Origin: an uncultured Actinomycetes bacterium
GTDB lineage: Bacteria > Actinomycetota > Actinomycetes > S36-B12
Assembly (NCBI GenBank): GCA_913061025.1
Contig: CAJXUJ010000065.1
Span: 1-7,249, forward strand
Reading direction: 5' to 3'
DNA: 7,249 bases
A model generated the notes under the pieces. It did not search any database and was not told the origin of the DNA. It worked only from the letters and a program-made list of their open reading frames with translations. Each line of letters begins with the position of its first letter. Position 1 is the stretch's first letter. The translations under genes and the position numbers were made by a program. Shown in pieces: positions 1-6,329 of this stretch.

Positions 1-216
1 AGGGTCGCTCCCGGTGGGGCCGATCTGATTGAGGAACTCGCCGCGTCCGCCCGACGGGTTCAGCTCTCGCGCCGTTTCCTCAACGACGCCGTGCGAGCCT
101 GTTCCCAACTGCGCCGGCAGCGGATGGTGCGGTGGTTCCGGCTCGCCGGGCACACTCCGTGGCCGACGCCGGTGGAACTCGATGATTCCGTCCCCGCGGC
201 CTTGGCCGGGTCATGA
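1..216 (+). CDS. C-terminal fragment of a conserved actinobacterial protein, possibly LemA-like
   Basis: Frame 1 is open from the first base to a TGA at 214-216, giving 71 residues; the start lies outside the window. The fragment has a charged helical stretch (LIEELAASARRVQLSRRF, then LNDAV), a basic segment RRQRMVRWFRLAGH, and an acidic end (VELDD). The pattern of an Arg-rich helix followed by RRFxNDAV resembles the end of LemA-family proteins, whose last helix carries a YNxxV motif, but the resemblance is short and I would not name it on this alone. In related genomes a hypothetical or membrane protein gene sits between a PimA-like mannosyltransferase gene and pdxS, which fits this position (inference from memory). 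That this frame is coding is fairly sure; the family is a weak call. Confidence 0.6.
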   Translation, partial: RVAPGGADLIEELAASARRVQLSRRFLNDAVRACSQLRRQRMVRWFRLAGHTPWPTPVELDDSVPAALAGS

Positions 217-226
217 GACCGACCGG

Positions 227-242
227 CCTCGGGATGCCGAGG
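227..242 (+). terminator. small GC-rich hairpin between the upstream gene and pdxS
   Basis: CCTCGG (227-232) and CCGAGG (237-242) form a perfect 6-bp stem around the loop GATG, 11 bases after the stop codon of the upstream gene. No T-run follows (next bases TATTGAGG), so it is not a classical intrinsic terminator. Tail-less hairpins of this sort are often suggested as weak terminators or RNA 3'-end stabilisers in actinobacteria. It could also be chance in GC-rich DNA. Confidence 0.3.
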
Positions 243-255
243 TATTGAGGCGCTC

Positions 256-261
256 TACGAT
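256..261 (+). promoter_or_regulatory. candidate -10 box for the pdxS transcript
   Basis: TACGAT fits the actinobacterial TAnnnT -10 pattern. A transcript starting about seven bases downstream would have a leader of about 26 bases that still contains the pdxS ribosome binding site. There is no good -35 hexamer 16-18 bases upstream, so the call rests on the -10 and its position only. Confidence 0.2.
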
Positions 262-282
262 GGGCAGTCCATCCGGTTACGA

Positions 283-289
283 GTGAGGT
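283..289 (+). promoter_or_regulatory. ribosome binding site of pdxS
   Basis: The purine-rich GTGAGGT lies 4 bases before the GTG at 294. It supports that start: the only nearby upstream ATG (260) is in another frame and runs into TGA at 284-286. Confidence 0.55.
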
Positions 290-293
290 CTAG

Positions 294-1181
294 GTGAACG
301 AGCAGGTAGGAACCGACCGCGTCAAGCGGGGTATGGCGGAGATGCTCAAGGGCGGCGTGATCATGGACGTCGTCGATGCCGAGCAGGCCAAGATCGCCGA
401 AGACGCCGGCGCCGTCGCGGTGATGGCCCTCGAGCGGGTGCCCGCCGATATCCGCGCTCAGGGCGGCGTCGCTCGGATGTCCGACCCCGAGATGATCGCC
501 GGCATCATGGAGGCCGTTTCGATTCCCGTGATGGCCAAGGCACGCATCGGCCACTTCGGTGAGGCGCAGGTGCTGCAGTCCATCGGAGTGGACTACATCG
601 ACGAGTCCGAGGTTCTCACCCCGGCCGACTACGCCAACCACATCGCTAAGTCCGGGTTTACTGTTCCCTTCGTTTGTGGGGCGACCAACCTCGGTGAGGC
701 GCTGCGGCGCATCACCGAAGGTGCCGCGATGATTCGCTCCAAGGGCGAGGCTGGAACCGGTGATGTCTCCAACGCCGTCACCCACATGCGCAAGATCCTC
801 GGAGAGATCCGACGCCTGCGCTCGATGTCCGAGGATGAACTCTTCGTCGCCGCCAAGGAACTCCAGGCTCCCTACGACCTCGTCGTGGAGGTGGCGCGCG
901 AGGGCAAGCTCCCCGTCGTGCTGTTCACCGCCGGTGGCATCGCGACTCCTGCGGACGCGGCAATGATGATGCAACTCGGTGCAGACGGCGTCTTCGTGGG
1001 CTCGGGAATCTTCAAGAGCGGTGATCCGAAGGCACGCGCGGAAGCGATCGTCTCTGCCACGCGGCACTTCGACAAGCCGGAGATGGTGGCCGAAGCTTCG
1101 CGCGGGCTCGGTGAAGCGATGGTTGGCATCAACGTGGCTGACCTCCCTGTTCACCACCGCTTGGAAGACCGCGGCTGGTGA
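294..1181 (+). CDS. pdxS: pyridoxal 5'-phosphate synthase, lyase subunit PdxS (Pdx1)
   Basis: PdxS is the cytosolic synthase subunit of the DXP-independent vitamin B6 pathway. It condenses ribose (or ribulose) 5-phosphate, glyceraldehyde 3-phosphate and ammonia delivered by PdxT to make PLP; in known members twelve PdxS form a double hexameric ring decorated by twelve PdxT. The 295-residue length is normal for the family. Visible landmarks are KGGVIMDVV near residues 19-27 with Asp25, MAKARIGHF at 80-88 with Lys82 as the expected substrate-binding Schiff-base lysine, RSKGEAGTG at 148-156 with the second lysine Lys150, and phosphate-binding loops TAGGIATPADAA (212-223) and GSGIF (236-240). All expected catalytic residues are present. 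The GTG start at 294 follows a suitable ribosome binding site and gives the usual N terminus. The 3' end overlaps pdxT by four bases, as expected for subunits of one complex. Confidence 0.98.
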   Translation: MNEQVGTDRVKRGMAEMLKGGVIMDVVDAEQAKIAEDAGAVAVMALERVPADIRAQGGVARMSDPEMIAGIMEAVSIPVMAKARIGHFGEAQVLQSIGVDYIDESEVLTPADYANHIAKSGFTVPFVCGATNLGEALRRITEGAAMIRSKGEAGTGDVSNAVTHMRKILGEIRRLRSMSEDELFVAAKELQAPYDLVVEVAREGKLPVVLFTAGGIATPADAAMMMQLGADGVFVGSGIFKSGDPKARAEAIVSATRHFDKPEMVAEASRGLGEAMVGINVADLPVHHRLEDRGW

Positions 1182-1786
1182 GTGGCGCCCCGTTCGTCGG
1201 GGTGCTCGCGCTGCAGGGAGACGTGCGTGAGCACGTTGAAGCGCTCGAAACAGTCGGTGCGCGGTCGGGGGCGGTTAGAACCCTCGAGGAATTCCGCGGT
1301 TGCGATGCCGTCGTGGTTCCCGGTGGTGAGTCGACCACCATGTCGCGGCTAGCGCTCATCGATGGTTGGTTCGAGCCACTGCGGGAAGCGCGGTCGGCAG
1401 GCATGCCGATGTTCGGCACCTGCGCCGGGATGATCATGCTCGCCGATCAGGTGCTCGATGCCCGCCCCGATCAGGAAACCATCGGGGGTTTGGACGTCGT
1501 CGTTCGTCGTAATGCGTTCGGCAGGCAGGTCGATTCCTTCGAAACCGACATTTCGGTGCCCGTTCTCGGCGCTGAGGCCTTCCACGCGGTGTTCATCCGA
1601 GCACCGTGGGTGGAGAGCGTGGGTTCGGGAGTGGAAGTCCTCGCGGAGATTTCCGACGGCGATCGCGCCGGTACCATCGTGGCCATTCGGCACGGTGGTC
1701 TGCTGGCGACCAGCTTCCACCCGGAACTGACATCCGATGTTCGGTTCCACCGGTACTTCGTGGACATGGTCCGCGAAACGGTGTGA
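1178..1786 (+). CDS. pdxT: pyridoxal 5'-phosphate synthase, glutaminase subunit PdxT (Pdx2)
   Basis: PdxT is a class I (triad) glutamine amidotransferase that hydrolyses glutamine and channels ammonia to PdxS. The 202-residue protein has the typical start GVLALQGDVREH (8-19), the oxyanion-loop motif PGGEST (48-53), the nucleophile elbow GTCAGMI with Cys82, the signature RNAFGRQVDSFE (111-122), and the C-terminal FHPELT with His181 and Glu183 completing the triad. The start GTG (1178-1180) overlaps the pdxS stop (GTGA), so its translation is probably coupled to pdxS. In Mycobacterium tuberculosis a thioesterase-like gene lies between these two (from memory); here they are directly fused in the Streptomyces manner. 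The enzyme appears intact. Confidence 0.97.
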   Translation: MSGAPFVGVLALQGDVREHVEALETVGARSGAVRTLEEFRGCDAVVVPGGESTTMSRLALIDGWFEPLREARSAGMPMFGTCAGMIMLADQVLDARPDQETIGGLDVVVRRNAFGRQVDSFETDISVPVLGAEAFHAVFIRAPWVESVGSGVEVLAEISDGDRAGTIVAIRHGGLLATSFHPELTSDVRFHRYFVDMVRETV

Positions 1787-1804
1787 CGAGATGAGCGATA
1801 GGCG

Positions 1805-1810
1805 AAGGAG
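1805..1810 (+). promoter_or_regulatory. ribosome binding site of yebC
   Basis: AAGGAG, a close match to the anti-Shine-Dalgarno complement, ends six bases before the ATG at 1817. It is one of the strongest sites in the window and fixes the yebC start. Confidence 0.8.
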
Positions 1811-1816
1811 TAACGC

Positions 1817-2569
1817 ATGAGCGGCCATTCCAAATGGGCGACTACCAAGCACAAGAAGGCCGTCATCGACGCCAAGCGGGGCAAACTCTTCGCCAAGTTG
1901 ATTAAGAACATCGAGGTTGCCGCTCGGCAGGGCGGTGGGGATCCCGCTGGCAATCCGACGCTGTATGACGCAATCCAGAAGGCGCGGAAGTCATCGGTGC
2001 CGCTGGACAACATCGAGCGTGCGGTCAAGCGCGGATCAGGTGCCGAAGGTGGGGGAGCCGACTGGCAAACCATCATGTACGAGGGATATGGCCCGAGCGG
2101 AGTTGCCGTCCTCGTCGAATGCCTGACTGACAACCGCAACCGTGCCGCTGGTGAAGTACGCGTCGCCATGACGCGCAATGGTGGCTCAATGGCCGACCCC
2201 GGATCGGTCGCCTACATGTTCAATCGCAAAGGCGTGATCATCGTTCCGAAGGCCGACGGTCTTACGGAGGACGATCTGTTGATGGCTGTCCTCGAGGCGG
2301 GGGCCGAGGAGGTCAACGATCTCGGTGAATCTTTCGAGATCGTCAGCGAGGCAACGGATGTAGTGGCAGTTCGCACCGCTTTGCAGGCCGCCGAGATCGA
2401 TTACGACTCGGCCGAAGCGACATTCCTTCCGTCGGTGACCGTTCCGCTCGATGAGGATGGAGCGACGAAAGTCTTCCGGCTCATCGAAGCGCTGGAGGAC
2501 AGCGACGACGTCCAGAACGTCTACGCGAACTTCGACGTCAGTGACGATGTCATGGAGAAGGTGGGCTAG
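1817..2569 (+). CDS. yebC: YebC/PmpR/TACO1 family protein, ribosome-associated translation factor
   Basis: The 250-residue product has the family hallmark N terminus GHSKWATTKHKKAVIDAKRG (3-22), YEGYGPSGVA (88-97), DNRNRAAGEVR (105-115) and the C-terminal DDVQNVYANFD (230-240), covering the three YebC domains at normal length. The family was long annotated as transcriptional regulators. Work on mitochondrial TACO1 and bacterial homologues points to a translation factor that relieves ribosome stalling at proline-rich stretches. Which role dominates here cannot be read from sequence. It starts 31 bases after pdxT with a strong ribosome binding site, and the next gene begins 3 bases after its stop. 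Position beside the ruv genes is very widespread in bacteria. Confidence 0.96.
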   Translation: MSGHSKWATTKHKKAVIDAKRGKLFAKLIKNIEVAARQGGGDPAGNPTLYDAIQKARKSSVPLDNIERAVKRGSGAEGGGADWQTIMYEGYGPSGVAVLVECLTDNRNRAAGEVRVAMTRNGGSMADPGSVAYMFNRKGVIIVPKADGLTEDDLLMAVLEAGAEEVNDLGESFEIVSEATDVVAVRTALQAAEIDYDSAEATFLPSVTVPLDEDGATKVFRLIEALEDSDDVQNVYANFDVSDDVMEKVG

Positions 2570-2572
2570 GTC

Positions 2573-4033
2573 GTGTCGGCCGATGCGCCCGGCAAGGTCG
2601 GTGCTCAACTGCGGGGCTGGGATGCCGCGACGTTTCGTACGGCGTCTGGCGATCCGCGGATGCGAAGCACGGTGGTGGCGCTTGCGGTTCTGGAGAGCAC
2701 TCCGGACTGGGAACGGCTTCGCACGCGGCTCGAGCGCCTGACGCACTTCGTTCCGACGCTTCGTATGCGTCCGCTGTACGGGCTCTTCGGGTTGTCCGCG
2801 CCTCGGCTTGCGCTCGACCCTGACTTCGATATCGACGTGCACGTGCATCGCTACTCATTGCCCGAGGGCAGCGGTTGGGATCAGTTGCTGGGCGATGTTC
2901 GCAGGATGTCGCTGACTGATTTTGATCGCAACAGGCCGTTGTGGGAGGCGGTCCTGGTCGAAGGCCTGCCGAATGGTGAAGCGGCTTTCGCGTTGAAACT
3001 CCACCACTCGATCGCGGACGGTCAGGCAACGGTGATCATGGCGCTGTCTTTGTTCGAGCTCGGCCAAGATCCCAATCCCGACGACCCGCCCACGCCCGAG
3101 GTTCCCCGCGGGGAGGACGTGAATCTTCTGGAAATCGCCCGGGCGAACGTTGAGGACAACCTGCAGAAGTTCCGCGATAGTGCCGAGGGTCTGCTGCGCG
3201 CGGGTGGACAGGTGGCGCTCCAGGCGCTGGGTGATCCCGGCGGGGCACTGGATGTAGTGCGCACGACGGTCGGTTCGCTTACGAAGGCTGTCTCGGTTCC
3301 CGAAGCGCCGCTATCTCCCGTGTGGGTCGAGCGGGGCACCACATACCGGTTCGGGGCTTTCGAGTTCCCCTTCGAGGGTTTGAAGCATGCCGCCAAGTCA
3401 CGTGGTTTCAGTGTGAACGACGCCTTTATGGCGGCCGTTGCGAGTGGTGTCGAGCGCTACCACGAGCGTCATGGTGCACCGATAGCCGAGATACGAGTCA
3501 ACGTCCCGATCAGCCTTCGCGGTGACGCTGGCGATCGCAGTGCTCAAGCCTCCAACGCGGTGGCAATCGCCCGTTTCGAGATGCCGGTCGAGGGACTAGA
3601 CGTGGACGAGCAGATGGCAGCCGCGCACGAACTCGTCGACGCCTGGCGGGGTGCGCCGGCGATGCGAATGGCCGATCCGCTGGCCGAGGTCAGTTGGTTC
3701 GTCCCTGTGCCGGTGCTCGCGCACGCGGCCAAGGCATCGGATGTCACCACGAGCAACGTCCCCGGACCACCGATTCCGCTCTACCTCGCCGGAGCCAAAA
3801 TGGTCGCGGCCTTCCCGCTCGTCGCCACGATCGGCGCGGCGGTGAACGTCACGATGGTCACCTACGACGGCTCGGCCTGTATCGGAATCTCGACCGACGA
3901 CCGTTCGGTCCCCGACCACGCGGAATTGGTCGAGGATCTGCGCTGGGGATTCGAACTGGTCACCGGGGATGTCGTGGGGTCCGCTGACCGCTACGCGGCG
4001 AGTCACGCCGGAGGTGGCACACCCTCCGACTAG
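2573..4033 (+). CDS. WS/DGAT-type O-acyltransferase (wax ester synthase / diacylglycerol acyltransferase family)
   Basis: The family transfers acyl groups from acyl-CoA to long-chain alcohols or diacylglycerol, making wax esters or triacylglycerol at the inner membrane face or lipid droplets. The 486-residue length is normal. Visible motifs are LRGWDAATF (13-21) in place of the usual PLSxxDxxF signature, DRNRPLWEAVLVEGL (118-132), the catalytic HHSIADG (144-150, His144, His145, Asp149), NDAFMAAVASG (282-292), NVPISLRG (310-317), and the C-terminal DUF1298-like part with NVPGPP (395-400) and YDG (431-433). Residues about 165-250 form a Pro/acidic then amphipathic linker. The GTG at 2573 is chosen because the next in-frame Met (residue 30) would remove the N-terminal motif; the ribosome binding site is poor, so translation probably depends on coupling with yebC three bases upstream. 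Substrate is unknown: triacylglycerol, wax ester or another acyl acceptor are all possible. In the actinobacteria I know, ruvC follows yebC without this gene. Confidence 0.9.
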   Translation: MSADAPGKVGAQLRGWDAATFRTASGDPRMRSTVVALAVLESTPDWERLRTRLERLTHFVPTLRMRPLYGLFGLSAPRLALDPDFDIDVHVHRYSLPEGSGWDQLLGDVRRMSLTDFDRNRPLWEAVLVEGLPNGEAAFALKLHHSIADGQATVIMALSLFELGQDPNPDDPPTPEVPRGEDVNLLEIARANVEDNLQKFRDSAEGLLRAGGQVALQALGDPGGALDVVRTTVGSLTKAVSVPEAPLSPVWVERGTTYRFGAFEFPFEGLKHAAKSRGFSVNDAFMAAVASGVERYHERHGAPIAEIRVNVPISLRGDAGDRSAQASNAVAIARFEMPVEGLDVDEQMAAAHELVDAWRGAPAMRMADPLAEVSWFVPVPVLAHAAKASDVTTSNVPGPPIPLYLAGAKMVAAFPLVATIGAAVNVTMVTYDGSACIGISTDDRSVPDHAELVEDLRWGFELVTGDVVGSADRYAASHAGGGTPSD

Positions 4034-4050
4034 CGTGGCGAGGACCGAGT

Positions 4051-4058
4051 AGGGAGGG
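4051..4058 (+). promoter_or_regulatory. ribosome binding site of ruvC
   Basis: AGGGAGGG ends five bases before the GTG at 4064. It is a strong site, suggesting ruvC is translated independently of the preceding acyltransferase gene, from which it is separated by 30 bases. Confidence 0.75.
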
Positions 4059-4063
4059 CCACC

Positions 4064-4621
4064 GTGGCGGAGACGACGCGAGTCCTGGGAGTCGATCCCG
4101 GGCTCACCCGATGCGGTGTCGCCGTGATCGAGGGCGCGCCAGGCCGCAAGGTTTCCCTCATCCACATTGGGGTCTTTCGGACGGATGCGAACGAGTCGAT
4201 CGATCAGCGCCTGATGCTTCTTGAGCGAGACCTCGAGTCGCTGGTGGAGGAATTCCAGCCGTCGGTCGTCGCGGTGGAGAGAGTGTTCAGTCAACACAAC
4301 GTTCGCACCGCCATGGCAACGGCGCAGGCGGCTGCCGTTGCGCTGTTGGTCGCGGCTCGCCGAGGGATTCCGGTCGCCCTCCACACCCCGACCGAGGTGA
4401 AGGCCGCCGTGACGGGCAGCGGACGTGCGGACAAGGCTCAGGTGACCGCGATGGTCACCCGCGTGCTCTCGCTGACCACCGCGCCCAAGCCGGCAGACGC
4501 CGCGGATGCAGCGGCGATCGCGATCTGTCAGGCGTGGCGCGGCGCTGCTCAGTCTCGGCTAGAACAGGCTCGAGCCCGGCACGCACGCGCTCGGCAGGCC
4601 GAAGCGGTGGCCGGTCGATGA
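4064..4621 (+). CDS. ruvC: Holliday junction resolvase RuvC
   Basis: RuvC is a dimeric RNase H-fold endonuclease that cuts Holliday junctions symmetrically after branch migration by RuvAB. The acidic metal-binding residues are all visible: Asp11 in VLGVDPGLTRCG, Glu72 in VAVERVF, and Asp145 with Asp148 in KPADAADAAAIAIC. The stretch VFSQHNVRTAMATAQA (74-89) is the usual DNA-contacting region. At 185 residues it is slightly longer than the roughly 173 of E. coli RuvC; the excess is a basic, Ala/Arg-rich tail (about 160-185) that may contact DNA or be disordered. The GTG start follows a strong ribosome binding site. The stop overlaps the ruvA ATG (ATGA). Confidence 0.97.
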   Translation: MAETTRVLGVDPGLTRCGVAVIEGAPGRKVSLIHIGVFRTDANESIDQRLMLLERDLESLVEEFQPSVVAVERVFSQHNVRTAMATAQAAAVALLVAARRGIPVALHTPTEVKAAVTGSGRADKAQVTAMVTRVLSLTTAPKPADAADAAAIAICQAWRGAAQSRLEQARARHARARQAEAVAGR

Positions 4622-5235
4622 TCGATCGGGTTCGTGGCACCGTGCTGGCTTTGGGCGCCGACTTCGTCAGCGTCGACCTCGGAATGGTTGCGCTGCGGGT
4701 TGTGGTGCCCCCGCAAACATCGGCCGAGATGCGCCTCGGCGGCGAGGCGGACCTGCACACGGCACTCGTGGTTCGCGAGGACTCCTGGACGCTCTACGGA
4801 TTCGCAGACGGCGAGCAGTGCCGGATGTTCGAGAAGGTTCAGACGGTTAGCGGAATCGGACCGCGCATCGCTCTTGGGCTTGTCAGCGTCCTCGGCCCGG
4901 AGGAACTACGGCGCGCGATCGATGCAGAAGACCTGGCTTCGCTGACCCAGGTTCCCGGCATCGGCAAGAAGGGTGCGCAAAGGATCGTCTTGGAGTTAAA
5001 GGACAAGATCGAGCCACCAACGTCTGGTTCGCCGGGTTCTCCTTCGGCCGGTGGCGTGGACCAGGGATGGAGGACGGCGGTGGCCGCGGGTCTGACGTCT
5101 CTGGGGTGGAATGCAAAAGAGGCGGATGCGGCGATCGAATCTCTGGCTCCGCGGTTGAATGAACTCACCGACCCGTCATCGCCCGATGTTGGCGTTCTGC
5201 TGAAGCAGGCCCTGCGGAGTTTGGATCGGTCATGA
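4618..5235 (+). CDS. ruvA: Holliday junction branch migration protein RuvA
   Basis: RuvA tetramers bind the four-way junction and load RuvB rings. The 205-residue protein begins with the standard MIDRVRGTVLALGADFVSVD, an OB-fold domain. Glu54-Asp55 in VVREDSWTLYGF match the acidic pin that keeps the junction open. Two helix-hairpin-helix motifs follow: VSGIGPRIALGLVS (77-90) and VPGIGKKGAQRIVLEL (112-127). A Ser/Pro/Gly linker (about 132-149) leads to the C-terminal domain III (150-205) that contacts RuvB. An in-frame GTG at 4534 would add 28 residues, but that extension lies inside ruvC and is low-complexity Arg/Ser, so the ATG at 4618 is the start. Overlaps of 4 bases at both ends imply translational coupling with ruvC and ruvB. 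Confidence 0.97.
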   Translation: MIDRVRGTVLALGADFVSVDLGMVALRVVVPPQTSAEMRLGGEADLHTALVVREDSWTLYGFADGEQCRMFEKVQTVSGIGPRIALGLVSVLGPEELRRAIDAEDLASLTQVPGIGKKGAQRIVLELKDKIEPPTSGSPGSPSAGGVDQGWRTAVAAGLTSLGWNAKEADAAIESLAPRLNELTDPSSPDVGVLLKQALRSLDRS

Positions 5236-6317
5236 GCGTCCTGGATCCAGACCCCGACGACGACGATTCGATCGTCGAGGGAGCCCTGCGGCCGACGTCG
5301 CTCGGTGAATTCGTCGGCCAGGATCGGGTCAAGAACCAACTCGGCTTGGTCCTTGAAGCAGCGAAGAGGCGCGAGGGAGTCTCCGATCACGTCCTGCTCA
5401 GCGGGCCCCCGGGTCTAGGCAAGACAACGCTTGCCGCGATCATCGCCAGCGAACTCGGGGCTCCCATCCGCATGACGTCCGGCCCAGCGCTCCAACATGC
5501 CGGTGACGTCGCAGCCGTGCTGTCCAGTCTGCAACCGGGCGAAGTGCTGTTCATTGATGAAGTCCACCGCACCGCGCGCGCTGCGCAGGAGATGCTGTAC
5601 GTGGCAATGGAGGACTTCCGGGTTGACGTCGTCGTCGGCAAAGGGCCCGGCGCAACCGCCATTCCGCTCGACATAGCGCCGTTCACCCTGGTGGGGGCAA
5701 CCACGCGTGCTGGGCTGCTTCCGGGGCCGTTGCGCGATCGCTTCGGTTTCACCGCCCACCTCGACTTCTATGAAGTCGCTGATCTGGAACGCATCGTGCG
5801 TCGCAGTGCGGGACTCCTGGACGTCGATGTCACCGAGGAAGGCAGTGCGGAAATCGCCGGACGTTGTCGAGGAACCCCGCGTATCGCCAATCGGCTTCTT
5901 CGACGGGTGCGCGACTGGGCACAGGTTCACGGCACGGGTGTCGTCGATGCAGATGCGGCCGGGGCGGCGCTGGAGCTGTACGAGGTGGACATCGTCGGTC
6001 TCGACCGAATCGACCGGGCGGTGCTCGAGGCGATAGTCGACCGATTCGGTGGGGGACCGGTCGGCCTCAGCACGCTGGCCGTGGCGGTCGGGGAGGAACC
6101 CGAGACCATCGAGACGGTGGCCGAGCCGTTCCTCGTGAGACTTGGACTCCTCATGCGGACACCGCGGGGGCGTGTTGCGACCGTGGCCGGTTGGCAACAC
6201 ATCGGTCGCACCGCCCCAGCTGACACCCCCGGGGCTGGCCAGGGTGTCCTGCCGTGGCTGACTGATGACCAACCCGCTGATCAACCCGCTGATCAGCCGG
6301 AGGATCCGTCGGAATAG
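5232..6317 (+). CDS. ruvB: Holliday junction branch migration ATPase RuvB
   Basis: RuvB is the AAA+ motor that pulls DNA through the RuvA-bound junction. The sequence has the RuvB opening LRPTSLGEFVGQ (19-30), Walker A GPPGLGKTT (58-66), Walker B LFIDEVHR (106-113), MEDFRVDVVVGKGPGA (126-141), sensor 1 GATTRAG (155-161), an arginine-finger region PLRDRFG (166-172), sensor 2 GTPRIANRLLRRVRDWA (214-230), and the winged-helix C-terminal domain with EPFLVRLGLLMRTPRGR (298-314). All catalytic landmarks are intact. The 361 residues are slightly longer than usual because of a short N-terminal acidic segment (DPDPDDDD) and a C-terminal tail made of DQPA/DQPE repeats. The ATG at 5232 overlaps the ruvA stop (ATGA). 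Confidence 0.98.
   Translation: MSVLDPDPDDDDSIVEGALRPTSLGEFVGQDRVKNQLGLVLEAAKRREGVSDHVLLSGPPGLGKTTLAAIIASELGAPIRMTSGPALQHAGDVAAVLSSLQPGEVLFIDEVHRTARAAQEMLYVAMEDFRVDVVVGKGPGATAIPLDIAPFTLVGATTRAGLLPGPLRDRFGFTAHLDFYEVADLERIVRRSAGLLDVDVTEEGSAEIAGRCRGTPRIANRLLRRVRDWAQVHGTGVVDADAAGAALELYEVDIVGLDRIDRAVLEAIVDRFGGGPVGLSTLAVAVGEEPETIETVAEPFLVRLGLLMRTPRGRVATVAGWQHIGRTAPADTPGAGQGVLPWLTDDQPADQPADQPEDPSE
6270..6295 (+). repeat. 12-bp tandem repeat in the 3' end of ruvB
   Basis: AACCCGCTGATC occurs twice in a row (6271-6282 and 6283-6294), with matching flanking bases extending the identity to 6270-6295. It encodes DQPADQPADQ, and the next codons continue a degenerate version (DQPE, then DPSE), so the RuvB tail reads as about four D-x-P-x units. 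The repeat unit keeps the reading frame. GCTGATCA (6276-6283) and TGATCAGC (6290-6297) also form an 8-bp inverted repeat with a 6-base spacer. Confidence 0.9.
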
Positions 6318-6329
6318 GACCGTGACACT

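Noticed and set aside
260..286. Eight-codon ORF before pdxS as a leader peptide
   Set aside because: MGSPSGYE has no ribosome binding site of note, no run of regulatory codons and no alternative hairpins around it.
255..1157. 300-codon open frame on the minus strand opposite pdxS
   Set aside because: It mirrors pdxS codon by codon, is rich in His/Asp/Arg as expected for the complement of a GC-rich gene, and shows no family motif.
3950..3956. TTCGAAC half-site as a possible LexA (SOS) box upstream of ruvC
   Set aside because: The second half (GTTCG at the right spacing) is missing, and it lies inside the acyltransferase coding sequence. I see no full actinobacterial LexA box before ruvC.
4035..4068. 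GTGGC/GCCAC pairs flanking the ruvC ribosome binding site as a translational switch
   Set aside because: GCCAC (4058-4062) can pair with GTGGC at 4035 or at the start codon, but each stem is only 5 bp and one needs a 1-base loop. This is expected by chance in GC-rich DNA.
3596..4384. 262-codon minus-strand frame across the acyltransferase and ruvC genes
   Set aside because: It spans two well-supported genes and their spacer on the other strand, with His/Arg-rich shadow composition and no recognisable domain.
4534..4617. 28-residue N-terminal extension of RuvA from an upstream GTG
   Set aside because: It lies inside ruvC, is Arg/Ser-rich, and standard RuvA begins at MIDRVRG, where the ATGA overlap occurs.
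5415..6284. 289-codon minus-strand frame opposite ruvB
   Set aside because: RuvB on the + strand has every AAA+ motif; the opposite frame has low-complexity shadow composition only.
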